From Dechloromonas sp. (GTDB lineage: Bacteria > Pseudomonadota > Gammaproteobacteria > Burkholderiales > Rhodocyclaceae), in contig JAABQV010000002.1 of assembly GCA_011391255.1 (NCBI GenBank), positions 174,950 to 238,949 on the forward strand: a stretch of DNA of 64,000 nucleotides, read 5' to 3'. Both the position numbers and the translations under genes were made by a program. Numbering within the stretch: the stretch's first letter is position 1; each line of letters starts with the position of its first letter. Of this stretch, positions 55,210 through 64,000 are shown piece by piece. The notes below the pieces were generated by a model. The model ran no database searches and was not told the origin of the DNA. It worked only from the letters and a program-made list of their open reading frames with translations.

Positions 55210-55821
55210 TCATAAGCTCGGCTGGCGTGAGTTTTGCCAAACCAGACAACGGTTGTTTGACGGCATCGCCCGGTCCTCGATCAGGCGCAATCCCGCCGCG
55301 CTGGCCAGTTGATCGAGCGCCTCAAAATCGCGCAGGCCCTGCTGCGGATCGCTTTCTTTCAAACGCGCATCAAAGGCGGCATTACTCTCGCTGCTATAGC
55401 GCCCGCCATAATTGAAGGGGCCGTAGATCAGGAGTTTAGCGTCAGGCAGCATCAATTCGGGCAGCCCGGCAAAGAGCCGGACGACTGCCGGCCATGGCAT
55501 GATGTGCAGGGTGTTGGCGCTGAAAAGCGCGTCGACGCGCAGCGCCGGCCAGCTTTCCAGGACATCGAAAACCAGTGGTGGCGGCGTATTGGCCAAAGAC
55601 TTTTCGGCCAGCCAGGCGCTGATGCCCGGCAGATTTTCGGCACGATCCGAGCATTGCCAGTGCAGATGCGGCAGGTGCCGGGCAAAGTGGATGGCGTGCT
55701 GCCCGGTACCGCTGCCGATTTCCAGCACCTGACGGCGGTCGCTGAAGTGTTCGCGCAGAACGTCAAGGATGGGCGCGCTATTCCTTTCCGTCGACGGCGC
55801 GTGCGGTTTTTCGATCATCAT
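55210..55821 (-). CDS. DUF938 SAM-dependent methyltransferase-like protein
   Basis: A 203-residue DUF938 protein: APSTERNSAPILDVLREHF, then the SAM site VLEIGSGTGQHAIHFARHLP and the C-terminal LLIYGPFNYGGRYSSESNAAFD. The longer open frame upstream overlaps cobS in another frame and is rejected; the start ATGATGA overlaps the cobS stop. Substrate unknown. Confidence 0.85.
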   Translation of the reverse strand: MMIEKPHAPSTERNSAPILDVLREHFSDRRQVLEIGSGTGQHAIHFARHLPHLHWQCSDRAENLPGISAWLAEKSLANTPPPLVFDVLESWPALRVDALFSANTLHIMPWPAVVRLFAGLPELMLPDAKLLIYGPFNYGGRYSSESNAAFDARLKESDPQQGLRDFEALDQLASAAGLRLIEDRAMPSNNRCLVWQNSRQPSL

Positions 55822-56579
55822 GCCGGCCACACCGCCAGCAGGCCGAGGTAAAAAGCGATTTCGGCCACTTGCTGGGTGGCGCCCAGACAATCTCCCGTGT
55901 AACCGCCCAGCCAGCGCTTGAATTTGGCCGCCAGCCACAACGTTGCCAGTGCCGCCAGAGCGCAGCCGGCGAGCGCTTTTTCCGGCGGCAGCAAGACCAA
56001 GGCCGGAAACACGAAAGCCAGCGCAAGCAGCATTTCGCCGGCACTCAGCCCGGTCGCCAGCGGCTTGGCCTTGGCTAGCAAATCCTCGCGCACGTAATCC
56101 ATGGTCGCCAGCAGCACGGTCGAACAAAAGCGAGAGAGCGCGTGGCCGGCAATCAGCGCCAGCGGCAGCAGGCCCGGATCAAGCGCATTGAGCAGCGTAA
56201 ATTTGCCGAGCAAAGCCAGCACCATGGCCACGACGCCGTAACTGCCGACCCGCGAATCCTTCATGATCTCAAGGATGCGCAGCTTGTCCCAGCCGCCGCC
56301 GAGGCCATCGACGGTGTCGGACAAGCCGTCCTCGTGAAAGGCGCCGGTCGCGTAAATCGTCGCCGCCATCGACAGCAGAATCGCCACTGAAGAAGGCCAG
56401 ATTATGGCCGCAGCAAGATAGACCAATGCGCCGATGGCGCCGACCAATAAGCCTACCGCCGGGAAATAGCGTGCCGAACGGTTCAACGCCTCGCTTGAGT
56501 GGCCGACCCAAGCCGGCACCGGCAAGCGGGTGAAGAAGCGGATCGCCCCGAAGAAATATTCAAGCTCGCGACGCAGCAT
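55818..56579 (-). CDS. cobS: Adenosylcobinamide-GDP ribazoletransferase
   Basis: A 253-residue membrane enzyme joining adenosylcobinamide-GDP and α-ribazole to make adenosylcobalamin (phosphate). IRFFTRLPVPAW near the start, the FHEDGLSDTVDGLGGG acidic site and GHALSRF are CobS hallmarks, with about seven helices. Start and cobT stop share one base. Confidence 0.95.
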   Translation of the reverse strand: MLRRELEYFFGAIRFFTRLPVPAWVGHSSEALNRSARYFPAVGLLVGAIGALVYLAAAIIWPSSVAILLSMAATIYATGAFHEDGLSDTVDGLGGGWDKLRILEIMKDSRVGSYGVVAMVLALLGKFTLLNALDPGLLPLALIAGHALSRFCSTVLLATMDYVREDLLAKAKPLATGLSAGEMLLALAFVFPALVLLPPEKALAGCALAALATLWLAAKFKRWLGGYTGDCLGATQQVAEIAFYLGLLAVWPA

Positions 56580-57622
56580 CAGGATTTGTCCGCGACCCCT
56601 GCCGACTCGAAGCTGGCCATGTCCTTGAGGAAAGCAATCGCCGCCTCCAGTAGCGGATAAGCGAGCGCCGCGCCGGTGCCCTCACCGAGGCGCATCCCGA
56701 GATCAAGGAGCGGCTTGGCACCCAGCGCCTGTAATTGCGCGGCGTGCCCGGCTTCGGCCGAGCGATGGCAGAAAACGCAGTAATCCGCGAGCGCCGGGAA
56801 CAAACGTGTTGCGGTCAACGCCGCAGAACCGACAATAAATCCGTCGATCAGCAGCACCATTTTGGCTTCGGCGGCGGCCAGCATGGCACCGACCATCATG
56901 GCGATTTCAAAACCGCCAAACTCGGCCAGCACATTCAAAGGCTCGTCATTGCCGCCGGCAGCGCGATAACGCCTGAGCGCCTGCTCAAGCAAAGCCTGCT
57001 TGCGCGCCAGGCCGGCATCGTCGAGCCCGGTGCCGCGTCCGACGCAATCGGCGAGCGGCAGGCCGGTCAGACAATGCGTAATCAGCGCCGCCGAGGCCGT
57101 ATTGCCAATGCCCATTTCGCCAAAACCAACGACATTGCAGCCGTTGAGCGACAGATTGCGGCTCAACTCAGCGCCGCGTTCAATCGCCTGCGCGCACTGC
57201 GCCGCCGTCATCGCCGGCTCCTCGATGTAATTGGCGGTGCCGGGCGCAATCTTGGCGTTGATCAGCCCGGTGCGTTTGCCGAAATCATGGGCGACACCGG
57301 CGTCGATGATCGCCAGATGCATCTCGTTCTGCCGTGCGAAAACATTGATCGCGGCGCCACCGCTGAGGAAGTTTTCGACCATCTGCCAGGTTACTTCCTG
57401 CGGATAAGCAGAAACGCCAGCCTTGGCCGCGCCATGGTCACCGGCAAAAACCAGCAGATGCGGCTGGTTGAATTCCGGCGCCAGGGTCTGCTGGATCAGG
57501 CCGATCTGCACGGCGAGCTTTTCCAGTTGGCCAAGGGCGCCGAGTGGCTTGGTCTTGCGGTCAACGCGGTTTTGCAGGGCAAAACGCAGGCCGTCATCGG
57601 GCTTGGTGATCAGGAAATTCAT
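56579..57622 (-). CDS. cobT: Nicotinate-nucleotide–dimethylbenzimidazole phosphoribosyltransferase
   Basis: A 347-residue enzyme that builds α-ribazole-phosphate from DMB and nicotinate mononucleotide. [43 protein letters not shown] and VDRGTG-like blocks ([11 protein letters not shown]) are diagnostic, and the catalytic Glu lies near [13 protein letters not shown]. The start at 57622 has GGAAG upstream; the longer TTG at 57637 is less likely. It precedes cobS. Confidence 0.95.
   Translation of the reverse strand: MNFLITKPDDGLRFALQNRVDRKTKPLGALGQLEKLAVQIGLIQQTLAPEFNQPHLLVFAGDHGAAKAGVSAYPQEVTWQMVENFLSGGAAINVFARQNEMHLAIIDAGVAHDFGKRTGLINAKIAPGTANYIEEPAMTAAQCAQAIERGAELSRNLSLNGCNVVGFGEMGIGNTASAALITHCLTGLPLADCVGRGTGLDDAGLARKQALLEQALRRYRAAGGNDEPLNVLAEFGGFEIAMMVGAMLAAAEAKMVLLIDGFIVGSAALTATRLFPALADYCVFCHRSAEAGHAAQLQALGAKPLLDLGMRLGEGTGAALAYPLLEAAIAFLKDMASFESAGVADKS
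56808..56819 (-). repeat. GTTGACCGCAAC copy inside cobT
   Basis: Sense direction, read Leu-Thr-Ala-Thr. A further GTTGACCGCAAG copy lies in the same gene at 57554–57565, read Val-Asp-Arg-Lys. Confidence 0.7.
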
Positions 57623-57672
57623 CGTATCTTCCGGCAAAAGACGGAATTATAAGGGCGTGCTAGAGTTGCCCC

Positions 57673-58236
57673 ATGAAACAACTGATCCTCGGTGGCGCCC
57701 GCTCGGGCAAGAGTCTGCTGGCTGAACAACGCGCCGCAGCCAGCGGCTTGCGCGTCATCTATCTGGCCACGGCGGAAGCCGGCGACGACGAAATGGCGCT
57801 GCGCATCGCCCACCATCGCCAGCGCCGGCCGGCTGACTGGGGTTGCGCTGAAGAAACCCTGCAGTTGGCCGCCCGCCTGCGCGAACTCGCCGCGCCCGAC
57901 ACCTGCATCCTCGTCGATTGCCTGACGCTGTGGCTGTCGAACCTGCTCTTTGCCGGGCAATCAGCCAAACAGGCCGAGGCTGGCGATGTGATCGACTGCC
58001 CGCTGTTTCAGAACGAAACCAGCGCGCTGATCGAGTTGATCCCGCAACTGCCCGGCCAGCTGATTCTGGTTTCCAACGAAGTCGGTTGGGGCATTGTGCC
58101 GATGCATCCGGTCTCACGGCTTTTTGCCGACGAGCAGGGCCGGCTCAATCAGCGGGTCGCGGCGGTTTGTGAGCAGGTGACGCTAGTCGCCGCCGGGCTG
58201 CCCTTGAGTCTCAAATCCCCGGCAGATAAGGCATGA
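57673..58236 (+). CDS. cobU: Bifunctional adenosylcobinamide kinase / guanylyltransferase
   Basis: A 187-residue enzyme that phosphorylates then guanylates adenosylcobinamide. P-loop GGARSGKS (residues 7–14), a [11 protein letters not shown] motif and a C-terminal [18 protein letters not shown]. It is a lone plus-strand gene between two minus-strand cob genes and overlaps the cobQ 3' end by 26 bp. Confidence 0.95.
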   Translation: MKQLILGGARSGKSLLAEQRAAASGLRVIYLATAEAGDDEMALRIAHHRQRRPADWGCAEETLQLAARLRELAAPDTCILVDCLTLWLSNLLFAGQSAKQAEAGDVIDCPLFQNETSALIELIPQLPGQLILVSNEVGWGIVPMHPVSRLFADEQGRLNQRVAAVCEQVTLVAAGLPLSLKSPADKA

Positions 58237-59677
58237 GTTTTTCCCAATCGAGCGCCGCTTCGACCGAGTCGGCGAGACGCTCCAGATCGGCCTCGCGGCG
58301 GGCGGCGAAATCGGATGGCGCGGTTTCCTGCAACCCGGCCCAGGCCAGCAGTGCGGTCAACGCCTCAGGATGGTCAAAAATCCCGTGGCAGTAGGTGGCA
58401 AAAATCTGGTTGTCGACAGAAATGGCACCTTCTTTTTCCCCGCCGGCTAACTCCAGCGCTGCCTGCATCAGGCCGTCGCCACGCGTAACACCCAAATGGA
58501 TTTCATAGCCAGTCATAGCTGGCTCGCCCGGCAAAGCCAAGTAACCACTTACATTGCGTAGTTGCTTCTCAGCTTCCAGCGTCGTCTTAACCTCCAGCAC
58601 ACCAAGTCCGGCGGTACTGCCAGGCTGGCCTTCCATGCCTTGCGGGTCGTCAATCATCTTGCCCAGCATCTGGTAGCCGCCACACAAGCCGATCACCTTG
58701 CCGCCGTAGCGCAGGTGCTTTTGAATCGCCATCGCCCAACCTTTCTCGCGCAGCCATTCAAGATCGGCACGCACCGCCTTGGAACCGGGCAGGACGATCA
58801 GGTCGGCTGCTGGCGGTGCTTCGCCGGGGGCGATCCAGCGGAAATCGACTTCCGGATGCAAGCGTAGCGGGTCGAGGTCATTGTGGTTGGAAACGCGCGG
58901 GTAAGCAGGGGCGATCACTTTCAATCTGGCCGTCTTTTTGCCGTCGACCGCAGCCGTCGCGATCGCATCCTCGGCATCAAGCATCAGGCCGTGTAAGTAA
59001 GGCAGAACGCCAAGAACCGGTTTGCCAGTGCGTTCTTCGAGCCAGGTCAGGCCGGATTCAAGCAGGCCGATGTCGCCACGAAAACGGTTGATGACGAAAC
59101 CCTTGACGCGGTTCTGCTCGGACGGCGAAAGCAGATCCAGCGTGCCGACGAGATGAGCGAAGACGCCACCGCGATCAATATCGGCAATCAGGATCACCGG
59201 GCAATCGACTTCCTCGGCAAAGCCCATGTTGGCAATATCGCGAGCACGCAGATTGATTTCGGCCGGCGACCCCGCCCCCTCGACCAGCACGCACTCATAA
59301 GTTGCGGTCAACCGTCCCCAGGAGGCCAAAACCGCCGCCATCGCCCGTGGCTTGTAGTCGTGATAAGCCTTGGCATCGAGGTCGAAGGCGACCTTGCCGT
59401 GAATGATGACCTGCGCCTTTTTATCGGTCGTCGGCTTCAGCAAAACCGGGTTGAAATCGCTGTGCGGTACCAGCCCGGCAGCCATCGCCTGGAGCGCCTG
59501 CGCCCGACCAATTTCGCCGCCATCGCTAGTCACCGCTGAATTTAACGCCATGTTTTGCGGCTTGAACGGCGCCACCTTGACCCCGCGCCGCTTGAGAATA
59601 CGGCACAGCGCGGCGACCAAGGTCGTTTTACCGGCATCCGAGGTGGTGCCTTGAACCATCAGCGAGAAACAGGACAT
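58211..59677 (-). CDS. cobQ: Cobyric acid synthase
   Basis: A 488-residue amidotransferase for the corrin side-chain carboxylates. N-terminal dethiobiotin-synthetase-like ATPase ([15 protein letters not shown]), substrate region [15 protein letters not shown]-terminal glutaminase with LCGGYQMLG (catalytic Cys) and the late YCHGIFDHP. The start at 59677 ([14 protein letters not shown]) matches CbiP/CobQ; the longer frame is in the intergenic region. Divergent from bluB by 92 bp. Confidence 0.94.
   Translation of the reverse strand: MSCFSLMVQGTTSDAGKTTLVAALCRILKRRGVKVAPFKPQNMALNSAVTSDGGEIGRAQALQAMAAGLVPHSDFNPVLLKPTTDKKAQVIIHGKVAFDLDAKAYHDYKPRAMAAVLASWGRLTATYECVLVEGAGSPAEINLRARDIANMGFAEEVDCPVILIADIDRGGVFAHLVGTLDLLSPSEQNRVKGFVINRFRGDIGLLESGLTWLEERTGKPVLGVLPYLHGLMLDAEDAIATAAVDGKKTARLKVIAPAYPRVSNHNDLDPLRLHPEVDFRWIAPGEAPPAADLIVLPGSKAVRADLEWLREKGWAMAIQKHLRYGGKVIGLCGGYQMLGKMIDDPQGMEGQPGSTAGLGVLEVKTTLEAEKQLRNVSGYLALPGEPAMTGYEIHLGVTRGDGLMQAALELAGGEKEGAISVDNQIFATYCHGIFDHPEALTALLAWAGLQETAPSDFAARREADLERLADSVEAALDWEKLMPYLPGI
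59301..59312 (-). repeat. GTTGACCGCAAC copy inside cobQ
   Basis: Sense to the gene, read Leu-Thr-Ala-Thr. Confidence 0.7.
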
Positions 59678-59760
59678 GACGCAATCCGAAACAGGGGGTG
59701 CGCGATTATCGCACTTGCCTCGCCACCCCGCCTCGCTTAGCATCAGTCGCTGATTAGTGA

Positions 59761-61407
<1,647 letters not shown>

Positions 61408-61415
<8 letters not shown>

Positions 61416-62400
61416 GCATGGCGGACGCCTGCGTGTAGCCGCAGCCCACTACAACATCCCGCTTGAAAACTGGCTGGATCTATCAACCGGCATCAATCCT
61501 GACGCATGGCCGGTGCCGCCCTTGCCGGGCAGCTGCTGGCAGCGCCTGCCAGAAGCCAACGACGGCCTCGAAGCCGCTGCGGCAACCTATTACGGCAACA
61601 GCAATCTGCTGCCGGTCGCCGGTTCGCAAGCCGCCATTCAGGTATTACCAACACTGCTGCCGCGTGCCGTCGTCGCCTGCCTCAGCCCTCTTTACGCAGA
61701 GCACCCGCAAGCCTGGCAACGTGCCGGTCATCGCCTGCGTTTTCTGCAAAATGCCCTGCTGCCGCGCGCGCTGGCCGCCGTCACGCCCTATGTTTTATTT
61801 TGTAATCCGAACAACCCTAGCGCTGAACATCACCCTTACGAAGTTGCGGTCAACGCCGCAAAACAGCTTAAAAGTCGTGGCGGCTGGCTGATTGTTGATG
61901 AAGCCTTTATTGACCCGACACCGGCCGACAGCCTCGCCCCGCTCGCCGGCACCGCCGAAGCGCCCAACTTGATCGTCCTGCGCTCGCTCGGCAAGTTTTT
62001 CGGGCTGGCCGGGGCGCGCGTTGGCTTTATTTTTGCGGCGCCGGAAATCCTCCACAAAATGGCCGACGCCCTCGGGCCGTGGAGCGTCTCCGGCCCGGCG
62101 CGCGAAGTCGCCAAACTTGCTTTGCTCGATATGCCATGGCAAAGCACGGCACGCGACAAGCTGACGCTGGCCAGCCAGCGTTTACATACTTTGCTGCAAC
62201 CCCTGGGCGAGGTCAGAAGCACCGCCCTGTTTGCCGCACTGAGCTGTACCCAACCTACCGAGCTGCATGAATTTCTCGCGCAGCGCGGCATTCTGACGCG
62301 CATTTTTGACCAGCAACCGCTACTCCGCTTCGGCCTGCCCGGCAACGAAGCCGATTGGCAGCGACTGAGCGGCGCCCTGAAAGATTGGAACCCGGCATGA
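61408..62400 (+). CDS. cobD: L-threonine-O-3-phosphate decarboxylase
   Basis: A 330-residue PLP enzyme making aminopropanol phosphate for the cobalamin nucleotide loop. LDLSTGINPDAWPVPPLP opening, LFCNPNNPSAEHHP, DEAFIDPTPADS and the PLP-Lys segment LRSLGKFFGLAGARVGF. It overlaps cbiB by 8 bp and btuF by 4 bp. Confidence 0.94.
61843..61854 (-). repeat. GTTGACCGCAAC copy inside cobD
   Basis: Antisense to the gene, which reads Val-Ala-Val-Asn here. Confidence 0.7.
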
Positions 62401-63290
62401 AATTTCGCCTCTTTTTCGCGTTGACCGCAACATTCGCTATTTACACCTGCGCGCACGCCGATCTGCGCTTCAAAGACGATAGCGGCCAGGAAGTACGGCT
62501 TAAAGCACCCGCCAAACGCATCGTCACCCTCGCCCCGCACGCCGCCGAAAGCCTCTACGCTGCAGGCGCCGGCGACACCCTGGTCGGCACCGTCGATTAC
62601 AGCGATTACCCGCCGGCCGCCAAAAAGGTACCGCGCGTTGGCGGCTATTCGCGCATCGACCTCGAAGCCGTTGCCGCCCTCAAGCCGGATCTGGTGATCG
62701 CCTGGGAAAGCGGCAACAACCTGACCCAGGTCGACAAACTTCGGGCGCTAGGCCTCACCGTTTACCTTTTTCAGCCCAACACGATCGCCGATGTCGCCAG
62801 CCAGCTTGAACGCCTCGGCCAACTCGCCGGCACGGAAGCCATTGCCAATCCGGCGGCAGCCGGTTTCCGCCAACGCTTCACAGCGCTGCAAACGGCCAAC
62901 GCCAGCAAAGCCAAAGTGCGCGTTTTTTATCAAATCTGGAAGGCGCCGCTGATGACCATCGGCGGCCCGCAAATCATCTCCGACGCGATCCGTCTCTGTG
63001 GCGGCGAAAACATTTTCGGCCACCTCGGCCAAATGGCACCAACCGTCAGTGTTGAAGCGGTGCTCGAAGCCAACCCCGAGGCGATCATCGCCACCGGCAT
63101 GGGCGATGCCAAACCGGAATGGCTGCACGACTGGGATAAATGGACGCGGATGACCGCCGTCAAGCGCGACAACCTCTTCCACATCAACCCGGACATCATG
63201 CAGCGCCACACGCCGCGCATACTCGACGGTACCGAAAAGCTCTGCGCCTATCTCGAAATCGCCCGCAGCCGCCGACCCGCCAAGCCTTGA
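62397..63290 (+). CDS. btuF: Cobalamin-type ABC transporter substrate-binding protein (BtuF-like)
   Basis: A 297-residue periplasmic binding protein of the helical-backbone cluster. Signal peptide MKFRLFFALTATFAIYTCAHA; the fold opens RIVTLAPHAAESLYAAGAGDTLVGTVDYSDYPPAA and ends with DNLFHINPDIMQRHTPRIL. Context strongly suggests cobalamin or cobinamide uptake. No permease or ATPase is in the window. It starts in an ATGA overlap with cobD. Confidence 0.85.
   Translation: MKFRLFFALTATFAIYTCAHADLRFKDDSGQEVRLKAPAKRIVTLAPHAAESLYAAGAGDTLVGTVDYSDYPPAAKKVPRVGGYSRIDLEAVAALKPDLVIAWESGNNLTQVDKLRALGLTVYLFQPNTIADVASQLERLGQLAGTEAIANPAAAGFRQRFTALQTANASKAKVRVFYQIWKAPLMTIGGPQIISDAIRLCGGENIFGHLGQMAPTVSVEAVLEANPEAIIATGMGDAKPEWLHDWDKWTRMTAVKRDNLFHINPDIMQRHTPRILDGTEKLCAYLEIARSRRPAKP
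62420..62431 (+). repeat. GTTGACCGCAAC copy in the btuF signal-peptide codons
   Basis: Sense direction, read Leu-Thr-Ala-Thr, within the hydrophobic core of the signal peptide and preceded by CTTTTTCGC. Confidence 0.7.
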
Positions 63291-63378
63291 CGGCCTTGAT
63301 CTAACCGGCGATCAGCGCTTTTCCATTTACCGATTATTTCTATTGCCGCGTCATAGCCAGACACGCTACAGTGTCACG

Positions 63379-64000
63379 ATGGCATTACTGTTCATTCGCA
63401 CATTGGGTTTGTTTTTGGCTTGCCTCATGCTCCCGCATGCGATGGCCGCCAATGTTGCGCTTGTCTTAAGTGAAAATACAGGCCCTTACGAAGAGTTCTC
63501 AGCCGCGTTCCAGGAGAGCCTGGCAAAGTCCCACTGGAAAATCAGCTACGTTGGCAAAGCCGACGCCCTCCTCGTTTACGGCCGCCAACCTGATCTGATC
63601 GTTACCGTCGGCAGTGCTGCCTTGCTCGGCACACTTCCCCAAGCAGGTAACACGCCAGTACTGGCAACCCTGATTCCCCGGAAAACCTTTTCCAAACTAA
63701 TCGCCGAACAAGGGCAGGGGCGTCCACGCGGAGCAACCAGCGCGATCTTTCTCGATCAGCCGATCGCCCGGATCAGCGACTTCGTCCACCTGCTTCTACC
63801 GACCCATCGACGTATCGGCCTGCTCACCAGCGACGAAACGCGGGACCGGCTGCCGGCCATTAAACAGGCTGCCGGTAAATCCACCATCGATAGCGAAGAG
63901 GTTGCCAGCGACGGCCAACTGCTCGCTGCCATTAACGAACTCCTGCCACGCGTTGACCTGCTGCTTGCATTGCCGGATAGCAGCATCTACAAACGCGACA
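63379..64000 (+). CDS. Periplasmic ABC substrate-binding-like protein, 3' truncated by window edge
   Basis: A frame open to the window end, at least 207 residues, starting MALLFIRTLGLFLACLMLPHAMA (signal peptide) and then ANVALVLSENTGPYEEFSAAFQESL. The text fits the COG2984/TrpX-like periplasmic binding fold often encoded before TonB-dependent receptors. It begins 88 bp after btuF; a short GACAC…GTGTC inverted repeat (63360–63375) lies just ahead of the ATG. A receptor gene (btuB-like) beyond the edge is a guess. Confidence 0.75.
   Translation, partial: MALLFIRTLGLFLACLMLPHAMAANVALVLSENTGPYEEFSAAFQESLAKSHWKISYVGKADALLVYGRQPDLIVTVGSAALLGTLPQAGNTPVLATLIPRKTFSKLIAEQGQGRPRGATSAIFLDQPIARISDFVHLLLPTHRRIGLLTSDETRDRLPAIKQAAGKSTIDSEEVASDGQLLAAINELLPRVDLLLALPDSSIYKRD

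Noticed and set aside
57361..57420. Possible third copy of the trhP/polA repeat (ACTTCCTGCGG) in cobT
   Set aside because: The match ends after 11 bases and encodes the conserved CobT segment YPQEVTWQM, so it is native sequence.
57638..57672. Cobalamin riboswitch near the cob genes
   Set aside because: The intergenic gaps (35–92 bp) are too short for the aptamer and lack a B12-box-like sequence.

Overview
The window looks like chromosome of a Rhodocyclales betaproteobacterium, Dechloromonas/Azonexus-like. This is an inference from gene content and order: dapF–DUF484–xerC, nadD–rsfS–rlmH–maf, thrB–DUF2782, a SAH riboswitch ahead of ahcY–metF, BluB and late cobalamin genes, and moderately high GC coding DNA. 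There are no CRISPR arrays, rRNA genes, prophages or complete insertion sequences. Coding is dense, and no stretch over 300 bp lacks a gene or gene remnant.

Layout. 1–9.1 kb (minus strand): the end of an AEC transporter, the HslUV protease and a STAS-domain protein, then a Znu-type zinc importer next to a coiled-coil outer-membrane porin and a small exported Cys protein, then rlmI and a 50-residue basic protein. 9.1–14.7 kb (minus): DUF3050, xerC, DUF484, dapF, a GNAT acetyltransferase and two LpxL-type acyltransferases. 14.8–20.6 kb (plus): the SAM cycle (metK, ahcY with a SAH riboswitch, metF), interrupted by an HD-GYP protein and followed by an HDOD protein. 20.6–30.4 kb: mscS, two tRNA-Lys genes, proQ, a dienelactone hydrolase, rng, trhP, an acyltransferase, a decayed acetoacetyl-CoA synthetase fragment, rsmJ, a glycosyltransferase and a LysE exporter. 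30.4–40.6 kb: a caspase-like protein, maf–rlmH–rsfS–nadD, two paralogous membrane proteins, thrB, DUF2782, a LOG-family protein and polA. 40.7–54.2 kb: a cell-surface glycan cluster (six GT4-type enzymes, a CgeB-like protein, a GT9 enzyme, an NAD-dependent epimerase, a large membrane protein and MsbA). 54.2–64 kb: cobalamin late steps and salvage (cobC, cobS, cobT, cobU, cobQ, bluB, cbiB, cobD, btuF), ending in a truncated substrate-binding protein gene.

The most unusual signal does not belong to any one gene. The 12-mer GTTGACCGYAAC occurs 12 times in this 64 kb, against about 0.015 expected by chance. It lies in both orientations, in several reading frames and between genes, with further one-mismatch copies. 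It behaves like a DNA-level signal such as a DNA uptake sequence, and is absent from the glycan cluster. A second, longer palindromic repeat sharing its GTTGACCGC core sits in-frame inside both trhP and polA, read in different frames. polA also carries a third, REP-like palindrome within its coding sequence.
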